Assembly: GCF_900103645.1 (NCBI RefSeq)
Contig: NZ_FNHP01000003.1
Location: forward strand, 124,001-188,000
Reading direction: 5' to 3'
Source: Oryzisolibacter propanilivorax
GTDB lineage: Bacteria; Pseudomonadota; Gammaproteobacteria; Burkholderiales; Burkholderiaceae_C
Length of the DNA stretch: 64,000 nucleotides
Below the pieces are notes generated by a model. The model did no database searches. It saw only the letters and a program-made list of their open reading frames with translations, and was not told the origin of the DNA. This document shows, piece after piece, positions 50,537 through 58,565 of this stretch (the first letter of the stretch is position 1; every line of letters begins with the position of its first letter). Both the position numbers and the translations under genes were made by a program.

Positions 50537-50586
50537 AAATCGGCCTCCAGCCCATATAAATCAATGGCTATCAGCTATCGTTTTTA
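50537..50586 (-). repeat. CR1 repeat, copy H (3' of lysE-type gene)
   Basis: Minus strand: TTAAAAACGATAGCTGATAG, arms AGCCAT and ATGGGCT (one bulge) around an 8-base loop, then GGAGGCCGATTT. Sense relative to the LysE gene, 4 bases after its stop and convergent with the amidase. Confidence 0.85.
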
Positions 50587-50590
50587 ACAT

Positions 50591-51238
50591 TCACCGCTGC
50601 GCCGTCGCCAGCCGCAGCGCCAGCCCCAGGAACACCAGCCCGGCCGTGCGGTTGAGCAGCCGCTGCGCCCGCGCCGAGCGCTGCAGCAGCGTGCCGAAGG
50701 CGCCGGAAAAGCAGGCGATGGCGCCGAACACCAGCAGCGTCGCCAGCATGAAGACCAGCCCCAGCAGCATGATCTGCGGCGCCAGCGCGCCGCGTGCCGG
50801 GTCGGCAAACTGCGGCAGAAAGGCCAGGAAGAAGATCAGCACCTTCGGGTTGGTCAGGTTCATGACCACGCCCCGCGCCACCATGCGCAGCGCGCCGGGA
50901 GCACGCGCGGCAGGTTCGGCGCTGGCGGCGGGCGGCGTGTCCGGGCTGTCCGCCTGCGCCCGCAGCGCGCCCCAGGCCAGCCACGCCAGGTAGGCCGCGC
51001 CGCACAGTTTCAGCGCCGTGAACGCACCGCTGGACGCGGCGAACACGGCGGCCAGCCCCAGTGCCACCGCCGCCGTGTGCCCCACCAGCCCCAGGCACAG
51101 CCCCAGCACCACGCACATGCCGGCGCGCCAGCCGCGCTGCGCCGACTGCACCAGAACGAACATGTTGTCCGGCCCGGGGGTCAGGGCCAGGAGCACGGCG
51201 ACGCCGAAAAACGCGATCAGGGTCTGCAGGGACGGCAT
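50591..51238 (-). CDS. LysE/RhtB-family amino-acid exporter
   Basis: Inner-membrane exporter (215 aa) with about six hydrophobic segments. The family signature LLALTPGPDNMFVLVQSAQR is at residues about 16-35, with GLCLGLVGHTAAVALGL and LNLTNPKVLIFFLAFLPQF-type (here MNLTNPKVLIFFLAFLPQF) segments. Substrate cannot be told; homoserine, threonine and lysine are typical. Single-gene unit. Confidence 0.9.
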   Translation of the reverse strand: MPSLQTLIAFFGVAVLLALTPGPDNMFVLVQSAQRGWRAGMCVVLGLCLGLVGHTAAVALGLAAVFAASSGAFTALKLCGAAYLAWLAWGALRAQADSPDTPPAASAEPAARAPGALRMVARGVVMNLTNPKVLIFFLAFLPQFADPARGALAPQIMLLGLVFMLATLLVFGAIACFSGAFGTLLQRSARAQRLLNRTAGLVFLGLALRLATAQR

Positions 51239-51377
51239 GGCGGGGGTCGAGTCGGGCAGAAAGGTCGGCCATTGTCACGCGCGCGCCGCGCCGCCCTGGC
51301 CAGCCACGCCGGCGCCTGCACAATGGCGTCCTTCCCCTGGCGCCCCGGCGCTGCCCCTGCCCCTTCAATTTCGTCCC

Positions 51378-51986
51378 ATGGATCCCTTCGTCGCGGTCGC
51401 CTTTGCCGCCACCGGTGCCTGGCTGGTCAACGGCCAGCAGCAGCGCCGCCGCATCGCCCTGCTGTCGCAGCACCTGGCGCCGCTGCAGATCGAGCAGCTG
51501 ATGCAGACCCTGACGCAGGGCTACCTGCGCGCCATGGGCGAGCCGGACGGCGCGCGCCGCCAGCAGATCCTGGACTTGCTGGCACCGCAGGAAGCGCAGC
51601 TGAGCCAGCAGTTCGAGCGCCTGGTGGCCAGCTTCGCGCGCGTGCCGGACCAGGAAGCCCGCGTCAGCCGCTTGGCCGTGGGGCTGCCGTTTGCCACCCA
51701 GCTGCTGCCCGGCCAGACCTTCGACATGCGCCAGCTGCTGGCGCTGCACGCCCGCGGCATCGCCCGTGCGGTGCGCAACGAGGACGGCCTGGCGCCGCGC
51801 GATCGCGCCTACGCCATGACTGCCGAGCTGCTGCTGATGCAGCACAGCTGCCACTGGTTTTGCAAGTCGCGCGCCGTGGCCAGCGCACGCATGGTGGCGC
51901 GGCACCAGACTCCCCATGCGCAGCTGCTGGCCTCGGTTTCGCCCGGCACGCGCGTGGCCTATCGGCAGCTCACCGGCGTGCATTGA
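51378..51986 (+). CDS. Conserved protein of unknown function
   Basis: A 202-aa protein starting at ATG 51378. An N-terminal hydrophobic stretch (PFVAVAFAATGAWLV) could be a membrane anchor; the rest is helical and soluble, with many Gln and Leu residues and a CHWFCKSRA motif near residue 160. I do not recognise a family. It lies 132 bases before the putative phosphotransferase of the phytochrome locus and reads in the same direction, so it may belong to it. Confidence 0.65.
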   Translation: MDPFVAVAFAATGAWLVNGQQQRRRIALLSQHLAPLQIEQLMQTLTQGYLRAMGEPDGARRQQILDLLAPQEAQLSQQFERLVASFARVPDQEARVSRLAVGLPFATQLLPGQTFDMRQLLALHARGIARAVRNEDGLAPRDRAYAMTAELLLMQHSCHWFCKSRAVASARMVARHQTPHAQLLASVSPGTRVAYRQLTGVH

Positions 51987-52118
51987 CCACGTCCGCAGCG
52001 CCGCGGCCCGCCGCGGTAACGCGCCGCCACCGGCAGCACAGGTTTGCGTACACCTGCTTACATGCGACGCCGTCCTACCCGGCGCCGGCAAGGAGGCTGC
52101 TTCAATCGGGAGCTATCC

Positions 52119-52823
52119 ATGACAGCTCCTGACACTTCCCCTCCCTCCCCCTCGCCCTGGATCGCGCTGGGCGTGCAGCACGCCATCCTGGCGCGCGCCA
52201 TGCCGGTGGTACGCCACGACATCGCCGGCATGCTGACCATCATGCGCATGGCCACCGTGGTGCTGCGCCGGCGCGCGCATGATGCCGCTGGCGGCGAGGC
52301 GCTGACGGCACAGCTGGAACACCAGGAAGAGCACCTGGCCAGCCTCTCCGACAGCGCACGCCGCCTGCGCCACTGGGACCTGCAGGGCCCGCATGCGCCC
52401 GAGCCGCTGGCCGCGACGGCGCAGCTGGCCCATGCGCTGGCGGCGCCGCTGTTGTCCATGCGCGGCCTGCAGCTGGAACTGCCCGCCCCGCAAGCCCCGC
52501 TGGCGCAGACCAAGGCGCCCCAGCAGCCGCTGCTGTGCCTGCTGCTGGGCGCCATCCACCTGCTGGCCGAAGACCCGCAAGGCGCGCCCGGGCGCATCTG
52601 CATCCTGCCCGGCGCGGGCGCCGCCAGCCTGCGCGTGCAGGCCGAGGGCTGCGCCGTCGACGCACCCCCGCCCGCGCCCACGCCCGGCATGCCGGCGCTG
52701 GACAGCGCAGCGCTGCAGCATCTGGCGCAGCACCTGCAGGCCGGCCTGCGCCACGGCCCGGGCTGGGTGGAAATCGATGCCCCGGGCGCGCAGGCCGTGC
52801 AGGCCGCAGCGCCAACGCCCTAG
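52119..52823 (+). CDS. Degenerate histidine-kinase-like protein, possibly a ChpT/Spo0B-type phosphotransferase
   Basis: A 234-aa soluble protein. Residues about 20-100 look like a DHp two-helix hairpin with a His-Asp pair, VVRHDIAGMLTIMRMATVVL (H33, D34). Residues about 110-230 look like a shrunken ATPase domain: PLLCLLLGAIHLLAED stands where the N box would be but lacks its Asn, and no G boxes are seen. That layout recalls ChpT and Spo0B. The gene lies just before bphO-bphP, with a single-domain response regulator downstream. The function is inference. Confidence 0.55.
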   Translation: MTAPDTSPPSPSPWIALGVQHAILARAMPVVRHDIAGMLTIMRMATVVLRRRAHDAAGGEALTAQLEHQEEHLASLSDSARRLRHWDLQGPHAPEPLAATAQLAHALAAPLLSMRGLQLELPAPQAPLAQTKAPQQPLLCLLLGAIHLLAEDPQGAPGRICILPGAGAASLRVQAEGCAVDAPPPAPTPGMPALDSAALQHLAQHLQAGLRHGPGWVEIDAPGAQAVQAAAPTP

Positions 52824-52867
52824 CACGGCACGCGGACATCGGGACGGCTGGCGGGCCACCCCCTAGA

Positions 52868-53572
52868 ATGCCCCGTCGGCCCTGCCGCGCACCGCGCGGC
52901 CCGCACCCCTCCCCGCACACTGTGCTCCTTGCCCCCCCCCATTCCCCTGCGCCCGCCACAGCGCAGATTGCGCCCCTCGACGCCCTGGCCCGGCTGCGCG
53001 CGGCCACCCGCGCCGTGCACGAGCAGCTCGACCGGCAACTGCCCATCGCGCAGCCCGGCGCCGGGCTGGAGGCATACCGGATCCACGCCAGCGCCCTGCT
53101 GCCATGGCTGACGGCGCTGGCGCCTGAGCTGCAGGGGCTGGCGGCGCGCGTGCCCGGGCTGGTGCTGGAGCCGCAGCTGCAATTGCAGCGCCTGCACGCC
53201 GACCTGCACGACCTGGGACTGGCGCCGCACGACCTTGCGGCTGCCGCCGCCGTGGCTGCCGTGCAGCAACTGTTGCAGGCGCACGCCGGCGCGCACCAGG
53301 ACGCGGTGCGCTGGGGCCTGGCCTATGTCGTCGAAGGCTCGCAGTTGGGTGGCCAGGTTCTGCACCGCCAGTTGGCGCCACGCGCCGGCACGCATCCGCT
53401 GCGCTACCTGCAGGGCAGCGGCGCCGGCACCGGGGCGCGCTGGCGCGCCTTCGTGGCGCTGTTGCAGCAGCATGTGCAGACCCCCGCCGACGTGGCCGCG
53501 GCCTGCGCCGGCGCGCTGGCCGCATTCGCCGCGCTACAGGCATGCTTCGACGCGCAGGGCAGCCCGGCATGA
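52868..53572 (+). CDS. bphO: Biliverdin-producing heme oxygenase
   Basis: Opens heme to biliverdin, the chromophore of bacteriophytochromes (234 aa from ATG 52868; a GTG at 52922 would give 216 aa and fits the usual length better). The proximal His is in RAVHEQLDRQLP (H51 from the ATG). The distal helix motif YVVEGSQLGGQVL is clear. The stop overlaps the bphP ATG by 4 bases, so the two are coupled. The N-terminal Pro/Arg-rich start is uncertain. Confidence 0.88.
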   Translation: MPRRPCRAPRGPHPSPHTVLLAPPHSPAPATAQIAPLDALARLRAATRAVHEQLDRQLPIAQPGAGLEAYRIHASALLPWLTALAPELQGLAARVPGLVLEPQLQLQRLHADLHDLGLAPHDLAAAAAVAAVQQLLQAHAGAHQDAVRWGLAYVVEGSQLGGQVLHRQLAPRAGTHPLRYLQGSGAGTGARWRAFVALLQQHVQTPADVAAACAGALAAFAALQACFDAQGSPA

Positions 53573-55779
53573 GCGCCGAGCCCATGGCCCAGCCCGCTGC
53601 GGCGCTGCCGGTCACGCTGGACAACTGCGACCGGGAGCCCATCCACATTCCCGGCTCGATCCAGCCGCATGGCGTGCTGCTGGCGTTGGACGCGCAGGGC
53701 CGTGTGCGCCATGTCAGCGCCAACAGCGCGCTGCTGGCGGACGGCGACATCGCCCCCGGCACACTGCTGCAGGACACGCCCCTGCACGCGCACGACGCGC
53801 TGTGGCAGCTGGTGCAGGACGGCCTGCGGGCGCTGGCCAGCCAGGACGAGCTGCCGATGCCGCTGGAATGCCAGTTGCAGGGCCGTACCTGGGACGTGGT
53901 GCCGCACCTGTCCCAAGGCCTGCTGGTGCTGGAGTTCGAGGAGCGCGCGGCGGATACCGGCGAGCTGTCCGACTTCGCCACCCGGGCGCACCGCGCCATG
54001 GAGCGGCTGCGCCGCACGCGTCCCATCGACGAGCTGCTGCAACTGGCCGCCGACGAGCTGCGCCAGCTCACCGGCTTCGACCGCGTCATGGCCTACCGCT
54101 TCCGCCACGACCACAGCGGCGACGTGGTGGCCGAGGCGCGCGCGCCGCAGCTCGATGAATACAAGGGCCGGCGCTACCCGGCCAGCGACATCCCGGCGCA
54201 GGCGCGCCGGCTGTACGTGGCCAACACGCTGCGCCTGATCGCCGACGTACGCGCCGCGCCGGTGCCGCTGCACAGCGACGGCGACGCGCCGCTGGACCTG
54301 AGCGCCAGCGTGCTGCGCAGCGTCTCGCCGATCCACATCGAATATCTGTCCAACATGGGCGTGGGTGCGTCGATGAGCATCTCGCTCATCGTGCATGGCC
54401 AGCTGTGGGGCATGCTGGCGTGCCACCACATGGCACCGCGCCAAGTACCCTACAGCGTGCGCATGGCCTGCGACGTGCTGGCGCAGCTGCTGGGCGCCAA
54501 CATCCAGGGCATGCTGGCACGCAGCCAGACGCTGCGCGTGGGCGAGATGGGCGCACTGCGCGCGCGGCTGATCGAAAGCACGCTGCACGCCGAGGACGAG
54601 TTCGCTGCGCTGGTGCCGTTCGCTGCACCGCTGGCCCAGGCGCTGCGCGCCGAGGCCGCGGTGGTGGCCGAGCATGGCCGGCTGCACTGTAGCGGCGCCT
54701 TGCCCGAAGGCCCGGCGCGCGCACTGCTGGGCTGGGTCGAGCAGACCTGGGGCAGCCCCGGGCACCACCAGGCGCCCTGCCACAGCGACGCCCTGCCGAC
54801 ACTGGCGCCGCAGCTGTACCCGGCGCTGCTGCCGTGGTGCGGCGTGCTAGCGCTGCCACTGGACCGCGCCGGCGGCAGCTGGCTACTGTACCTGCGCCGC
54901 GAACAGGTCGAGACCATCCACTGGGGCGGCCGGCCCGAAAAGGAAATCCGCCCCGGCCCGAACGGCCCGCGCCTGACGCCGCGCGGCTCGTTCGAGCTGT
55001 GGAAGGAAACCGTGCGTGGCACCGCCGAGCACTGGAGCGCCGACGACCTGGAACTGGCCCAGCAGCTGCTGGACGAACTGGTGCGCGCGCAGCACGCACG
55101 CCACGCCGAGCTGCACCGCGCGCGCACCCAGCTGATGGCCATCCTGGGGCACGATCTGCGCGACCCGCTGCACTCCATCAGCATGGCCGCGCGGGTGCTG
55201 GAAAAGGCCGGCGACGGCAGCGGCCGCGCCGGCCAGATCGGCCAGCGCATCCAGTCGTCCAGCAGCCGCATGCAGCGCCTGGTCAGCCAGGTCATGGACA
55301 TGTCGCGCCTGCAGGCGCGCCTGGGGCTGGATCTGCAGCGCGCCGAGGTCGACCTGGTGCCGCTGCTGCACGACCTGATGGACGAGGCGCGCACCGCCCA
55401 CCCCGGCATCGCCATCGAGGCGCAGCTGCCGCAAGCCTTGGTGGCGCATGCCGACGTCGACCGCGTGGCGCAGGTGTTCACCAACCTGCTGAGCAACGCG
55501 CGCCACCACGGCCAGGCCGGCCAGCCACTGCAGGTGCGCGCCTTCCAGGACGCCGCCGGGCGGCATATCCAGGTGCGCAACGTCGCCGACGCCATTCCCG
55601 AGGCGGTGGTGGACAGCCTGTTCAAGCCGTTCAAGCCCACCTCCACCGGCAACGCACGCAACCGTTCGGGTCTGGGACTGGGGCTGTACATCGCACAGCA
55701 GATCGCCCAGGGCCATGGCGGCGCGCTCAGCTACCGGCACGAAGCGCCGCAGGTGGTCTTCACCCTGACCCTGCCCTGA
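53569..55779 (+). CDS. bphP: Bacteriophytochrome histidine kinase
   Basis: Red/far-red light sensor kinase (736 aa). Domains in order: PAS with the biliverdin-binding Cys20 (DNCDREPIHIPGSIQPHG), GAF with YPASDIPAQARRLY (D207) and ACHHMAPR, PHY with tongue motifs HWGGRPEKEI and PRGSFELWKE, then DHp with H528 (ILGHDLRDPLHSISM) and a CA domain with N box VFTNLLSNARHHG and G2 RSGLGLGLYIAQQI. The G1 box is odd (VRNVADAIPE rather than DxGxG). Coupled to bphO; a response regulator gene lies 121 bases downstream. Confidence 0.93.
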   Translation: MSAEPMAQPAAALPVTLDNCDREPIHIPGSIQPHGVLLALDAQGRVRHVSANSALLADGDIAPGTLLQDTPLHAHDALWQLVQDGLRALASQDELPMPLECQLQGRTWDVVPHLSQGLLVLEFEERAADTGELSDFATRAHRAMERLRRTRPIDELLQLAADELRQLTGFDRVMAYRFRHDHSGDVVAEARAPQLDEYKGRRYPASDIPAQARRLYVANTLRLIADVRAAPVPLHSDGDAPLDLSASVLRSVSPIHIEYLSNMGVGASMSISLIVHGQLWGMLACHHMAPRQVPYSVRMACDVLAQLLGANIQGMLARSQTLRVGEMGALRARLIESTLHAEDEFAALVPFAAPLAQALRAEAAVVAEHGRLHCSGALPEGPARALLGWVEQTWGSPGHHQAPCHSDALPTLAPQLYPALLPWCGVLALPLDRAGGSWLLYLRREQVETIHWGGRPEKEIRPGPNGPRLTPRGSFELWKETVRGTAEHWSADDLELAQQLLDELVRAQHARHAELHRARTQLMAILGHDLRDPLHSISMAARVLEKAGDGSGRAGQIGQRIQSSSSRMQRLVSQVMDMSRLQARLGLDLQRAEVDLVPLLHDLMDEARTAHPGIAIEAQLPQALVAHADVDRVAQVFTNLLSNARHHGQAGQPLQVRAFQDAAGRHIQVRNVADAIPEAVVDSLFKPFKPTSTGNARNRSGLGLGLYIAQQIAQGHGGALSYRHEAPQVVFTLTLP

Positions 55780-55900
55780 CACCGGCGCCCCTGCACGACC
55801 AGCGGCGCTCCCGCCTACATCCGCCGGCGCGGCGGCCCCACAGGCCGGCGCTGCGCGCTGGCGGCGCAGGATTGCAGGGCCATCGGCATACTTGCGCGCC

Positions 55901-56275
55901 ATGACTCCTGACGTTCTTCTGGTCGACGACAACCCCGATGCCTGCGCCCTACTGGCCGAGCTGCTGCAGATGCAGAACTATGACGTGCGCAGCGCCAGCA
56001 CCGGCGCCCAGGCCCTGGCGCTGATGCGCGAGCGCCCGGCGCAGCTGCTGCTGCTCGATCAGAATCTGCCGGACATGGACGGCTCGGCCCTGGCGCAGCA
56101 GCTGCGCGCGCTGGCCGAGGCGCAGGGCCGGCGCTGCGTGGCGATCGCCATCACCGGCATGGCCAGCGGCCGCGCCGGCGCCGTGCTGCCGGGCTTCGAC
56201 CATGTGCTGGGCAAGCCGCTGGACTTCGACGCCTTCGACGCCGTGCTGGAGCAAAGCCGCGCCGCGCTGGGCTGA
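55901..56275 (+). CDS. Single-domain response regulator
   Basis: A 124-aa receiver domain with no output domain. The acidic pair D9/D10, phospho-acceptor D53 (LLLLDQNLPDMDG), T85 (IAITGMA) and K105 (LGKPLDF) are all present, so it should be phosphorylated. Start ATG 55901; the TTG three codons earlier is less likely. It probably takes phosphate from BphP, directly or through the protein at 52119, and signals by protein contact. Confidence 0.9.
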   Translation: MTPDVLLVDDNPDACALLAELLQMQNYDVRSASTGAQALALMRERPAQLLLLDQNLPDMDGSALAQQLRALAEAQGRRCVAIAITGMASGRAGAVLPGFDHVLGKPLDFDAFDAVLEQSRAALG

Positions 56276-56290
56276 GGCCGCGCGGCCGCC

Positions 56291-57175
56291 TCAGCCGTGC
56301 GCCAGCGCCGCCACGCCAGCGGCGATCAGTACGGCACCGGTCACGCGCGCGGCGCGGCCGTCCTCGCCCAGCAGCCGCCCGCCGATCAGCGCGGCGAACA
56401 GCATCGAGACCTCGCGCGCTGGCGCCACCAGGGCCAGCGGCGCGCTCTGCAGGGCGTACAGCACCAGCACGTAGGCCACCGGGCTGACCGTGCCCACCAG
56501 CAGCGCGAAGTGCCATTGCGTGGACCACAGCCCTTTCAGTTCGCGTGGCCGGCGCAGCGCCACCGGCGCCAGCAACACCACGCGCAACAGGTTGCCCATG
56601 TAGTCCAGCAGGATCGGCGACAGCAGCAGCGCCTTCACTGCATAGCCATCCACCACCGTATAGCTGGCGATGAACACGCCAGTGAGCACGCCGTACAGAA
56701 GCCCCTTGCGCAGGCGCCGCTGCGCATCGCCCGTGCCTTGGCGCACGCGCAGCAGGGCCGGACCGCCCGCCACCAGGAATACCCCGCCTACCACGCCCGC
56801 CAGGCCCAGCACGCCCCAGGCCGAGAGACGCTCGCCCAGCAGCAGCAGCGCCGCCAGCGAGGACAGCAGCGGGCCCGTGCCACGTGCCAGCGGGTAGACC
56901 ACCGTCAGGTCCGCCTTGCGGTAGCCGCGCAGCAGCGTCACGTAGTACACGACATGCAGCACGCCGCTCACGGCGACGATGCCCCACTCGCGCGCGCCCC
57001 ACAGCGGCACGGCGTCGCGGCCCAGCCACCAGCCCAGCGGGGCCCAGACCAGCATCATCAGCACCGAGGTGAAAAAGGCGAAGCGCGCGTCGCCGCCGGC
57101 CTTCTTGGCGGCGATGTTCCACAGCGCGTGGATCAGGCCGGCCAGCAGGATCAGCCCGAAGGCGTGCGGCGTCAT
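56291..57175 (-). CDS. EamA/DMT-superfamily transporter
   Basis: A 294-aa inner-membrane protein with ten hydrophobic segments in two EamA repeats. The N-terminal LIHALWNIAAKKAGGDARFA and YPLARGTGPLLSSLAALLLL segments and the second-half PAREVSMLFAALIGGRLLGE fit the family. Substrate unknown. It converges on the response regulator with 15 bases between stops. Confidence 0.87.
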   Translation of the reverse strand: MTPHAFGLILLAGLIHALWNIAAKKAGGDARFAFFTSVLMMLVWAPLGWWLGRDAVPLWGAREWGIVAVSGVLHVVYYVTLLRGYRKADLTVVYPLARGTGPLLSSLAALLLLGERLSAWGVLGLAGVVGGVFLVAGGPALLRVRQGTGDAQRRLRKGLLYGVLTGVFIASYTVVDGYAVKALLLSPILLDYMGNLLRVVLLAPVALRRPRELKGLWSTQWHFALLVGTVSPVAYVLVLYALQSAPLALVAPAREVSMLFAALIGGRLLGEDGRAARVTGAVLIAAGVAALAHG

Positions 57176-57215
57176 GGCGCCCGCCGCGCCGGGCGGTGAG
57201 GGAAAACCGGCGCCG

Positions 57216-57638
57216 TCAGGCGCGGCCGATGATGGACGCCGTCGCCATCAGCTCTTCCAGCAGCGCGAACGACACCCGTCCGGACGCCGCGTAGGGGTCG
57301 AACTCGGGCCGTTCGGAATACTTCAGCACGATGGAATGGTTCAGCTTGGCCAGGTTGACCTGGCCCATGGTCCAGCCGCCGAAGCGCCGCTCGGCGATCT
57401 CCTCGAACGACAGCAGCTCGACGTCGCGGTGGCGCGCATCGCGCTGGATGTGGCCGAACAGCTCGCTCACCGCCGAGCGCCCGCCCTCGATGGCCTGCAG
57501 GAAGACACCGCCGCCATAGCACAGCACGCCTGTGATGCCGCTGGGCGGGTTGTGCTGGCGCGCTTGCGCCAGGATGGCTTCGATGGCGGCGGGCGACGGA
57601 TCGACCGCGCGGCTGACGTAGAGCAGGCGCACCAGCAT
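57216..57638 (-). CDS. BLUF-domain blue-light sensor
   Basis: A 140-aa stand-alone flavin photoreceptor. The FAD-binding and photocycle residues are in place: Y7 (LLYVSRA), N30 (ARQHNPPSGITG), Q48 (VFLQAIEG), W89 and M91 (FGGWTMG). A C-terminal helical tail of about 45 residues may pass the signal on. No output domain or partner is adjacent. It lies 40 bases upstream of the EamA transporter on the same strand and 1.4 kb from the phytochrome cluster. Confidence 0.9.
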   Translation of the reverse strand: MLVRLLYVSRAVDPSPAAIEAILAQARQHNPPSGITGVLCYGGGVFLQAIEGGRSAVSELFGHIQRDARHRDVELLSFEEIAERRFGGWTMGQVNLAKLNHSIVLKYSERPEFDPYAASGRVSFALLEELMATASIIGRA

Positions 57639-57686
57639 GGCTCGGTTCCTTCACTTCAAGACTGCGGCAGGGTCTGCCACTGTGGC

Positions 57687-58412
57687 TCAGCCCCGACCCG
57701 GGATGAGCGAGAGAAATTCGCGCCTGAGCGTAGGGTCGGTGAGAAACACCCCGCGCATGACCGAGTTGAGCATCTTGCTGTCCATCTCGCGCACGCCGCG
57801 CCAGGACATGCAGAAGTGGCTGGCTTCCATGACGATGGCCAGGCCGTCGGGCTGGGTTTTCTCCATGATCAGGTCGGCCAGCTGGATCACCGCCTCTTCC
57901 TGGATCTGCGGGCGGCCCATCACCCAGTCCACCAGCCGCGCGTACTTCGAGAGGCCGATGACGTTGGTGTGCTCGTTGGGCATGACGCCGATCCAGATCT
58001 TGCCGATCACCGGGCAGAAGTGGTGGCTGCAGGCGCTGCGCACGGTGATCGGGCCGACGATCATCAGCTCGTTCAGGCGCTCGGCGTTGGGAAACTCGGT
58101 GATCGGCGGCGGCGCGGCGTAGCGGCCCTTGAACACCTCGTTGATGTACATCTTGGCCACGCGGCGGGCGGTGCTGCGCGTGTTGTGGTCGCCGGCGGTG
58201 TCGATGACCAGGCTGTCGAGCACGCCCTGCATCTTGGATTCGACCTCGTCGAGCAACTGCTCCAGCTCACCCGGCTCGATGAACTCGGCGATGTTGTCGT
58301 TGGCATGGCAGCGCTGGCGCGCCGCCGCCAGGCGCTCGCGGATCTTGACGGAAACGGGCGTGCCCTCGTCGTCGGCGCCAGAAGCGCCAGGGGCGTCGGT
58401 GGGATTCGGCAT
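57687..58412 (-). CDS. folE: GTP cyclohydrolase I
   Basis: First enzyme of tetrahydrofolate synthesis (241 aa). The zinc and catalytic residues are in VRSACSHHFCPVIGKIWIG and VMEASHFCMSWRGVRE; HNTRSTARRVAKMYINEVF and GLSKYARLVDWVMGRPQIQE are further marks. The length is at the long end of the family because of an acidic N-terminal extension. Start ATG 58412. It lies 48 bases upstream of the BLUF gene, same strand. Confidence 0.93.
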   Translation of the reverse strand: MPNPTDAPGASGADDEGTPVSVKIRERLAAARQRCHANDNIAEFIEPGELEQLLDEVESKMQGVLDSLVIDTAGDHNTRSTARRVAKMYINEVFKGRYAAPPPITEFPNAERLNELMIVGPITVRSACSHHFCPVIGKIWIGVMPNEHTNVIGLSKYARLVDWVMGRPQIQEEAVIQLADLIMEKTQPDGLAIVMEASHFCMSWRGVREMDSKMLNSVMRGVFLTDPTLRREFLSLIPGRG

Positions 58413-58455
58413 GGTGCGGCATGGTACCAGCGAAGCAGCACCAGCGTTTTATGGG

Positions 58456-58512
58456 TGTTTTTGGCCTTTGGCCTTTGTATTTGAAAGGCCTGTAGCTATC
58501 AAATATATAGCA
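58456..58512 (-). repeat. CR1 repeat, copy I (3' of clsB-type gene)
   Basis: Minus strand: TTGCTAT and GATAGCTAC boxes, perfect stem GGCCTTT/AAAGGCC with a 7-base loop, then AAGGCCAAAAAC. The stem has a compensated change against the GCCCTTT type. Sense relative to the phospholipase D gene, 53 bases after its stop, and upstream of folE. Confidence 0.85.
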
Positions 58513-58565
58513 AAAGCCACGGTTTTTCTGCTGCCGGACGGCGTGGCTGCAGGCTCCCCGGCGGG

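Noticed and set aside
57687-58412. Riboswitch upstream of folE
   Set aside because: The upstream gap holds CR1 copy I, which belongs to the 3' end of the clsB-type gene; no known riboswitch pattern recognised.
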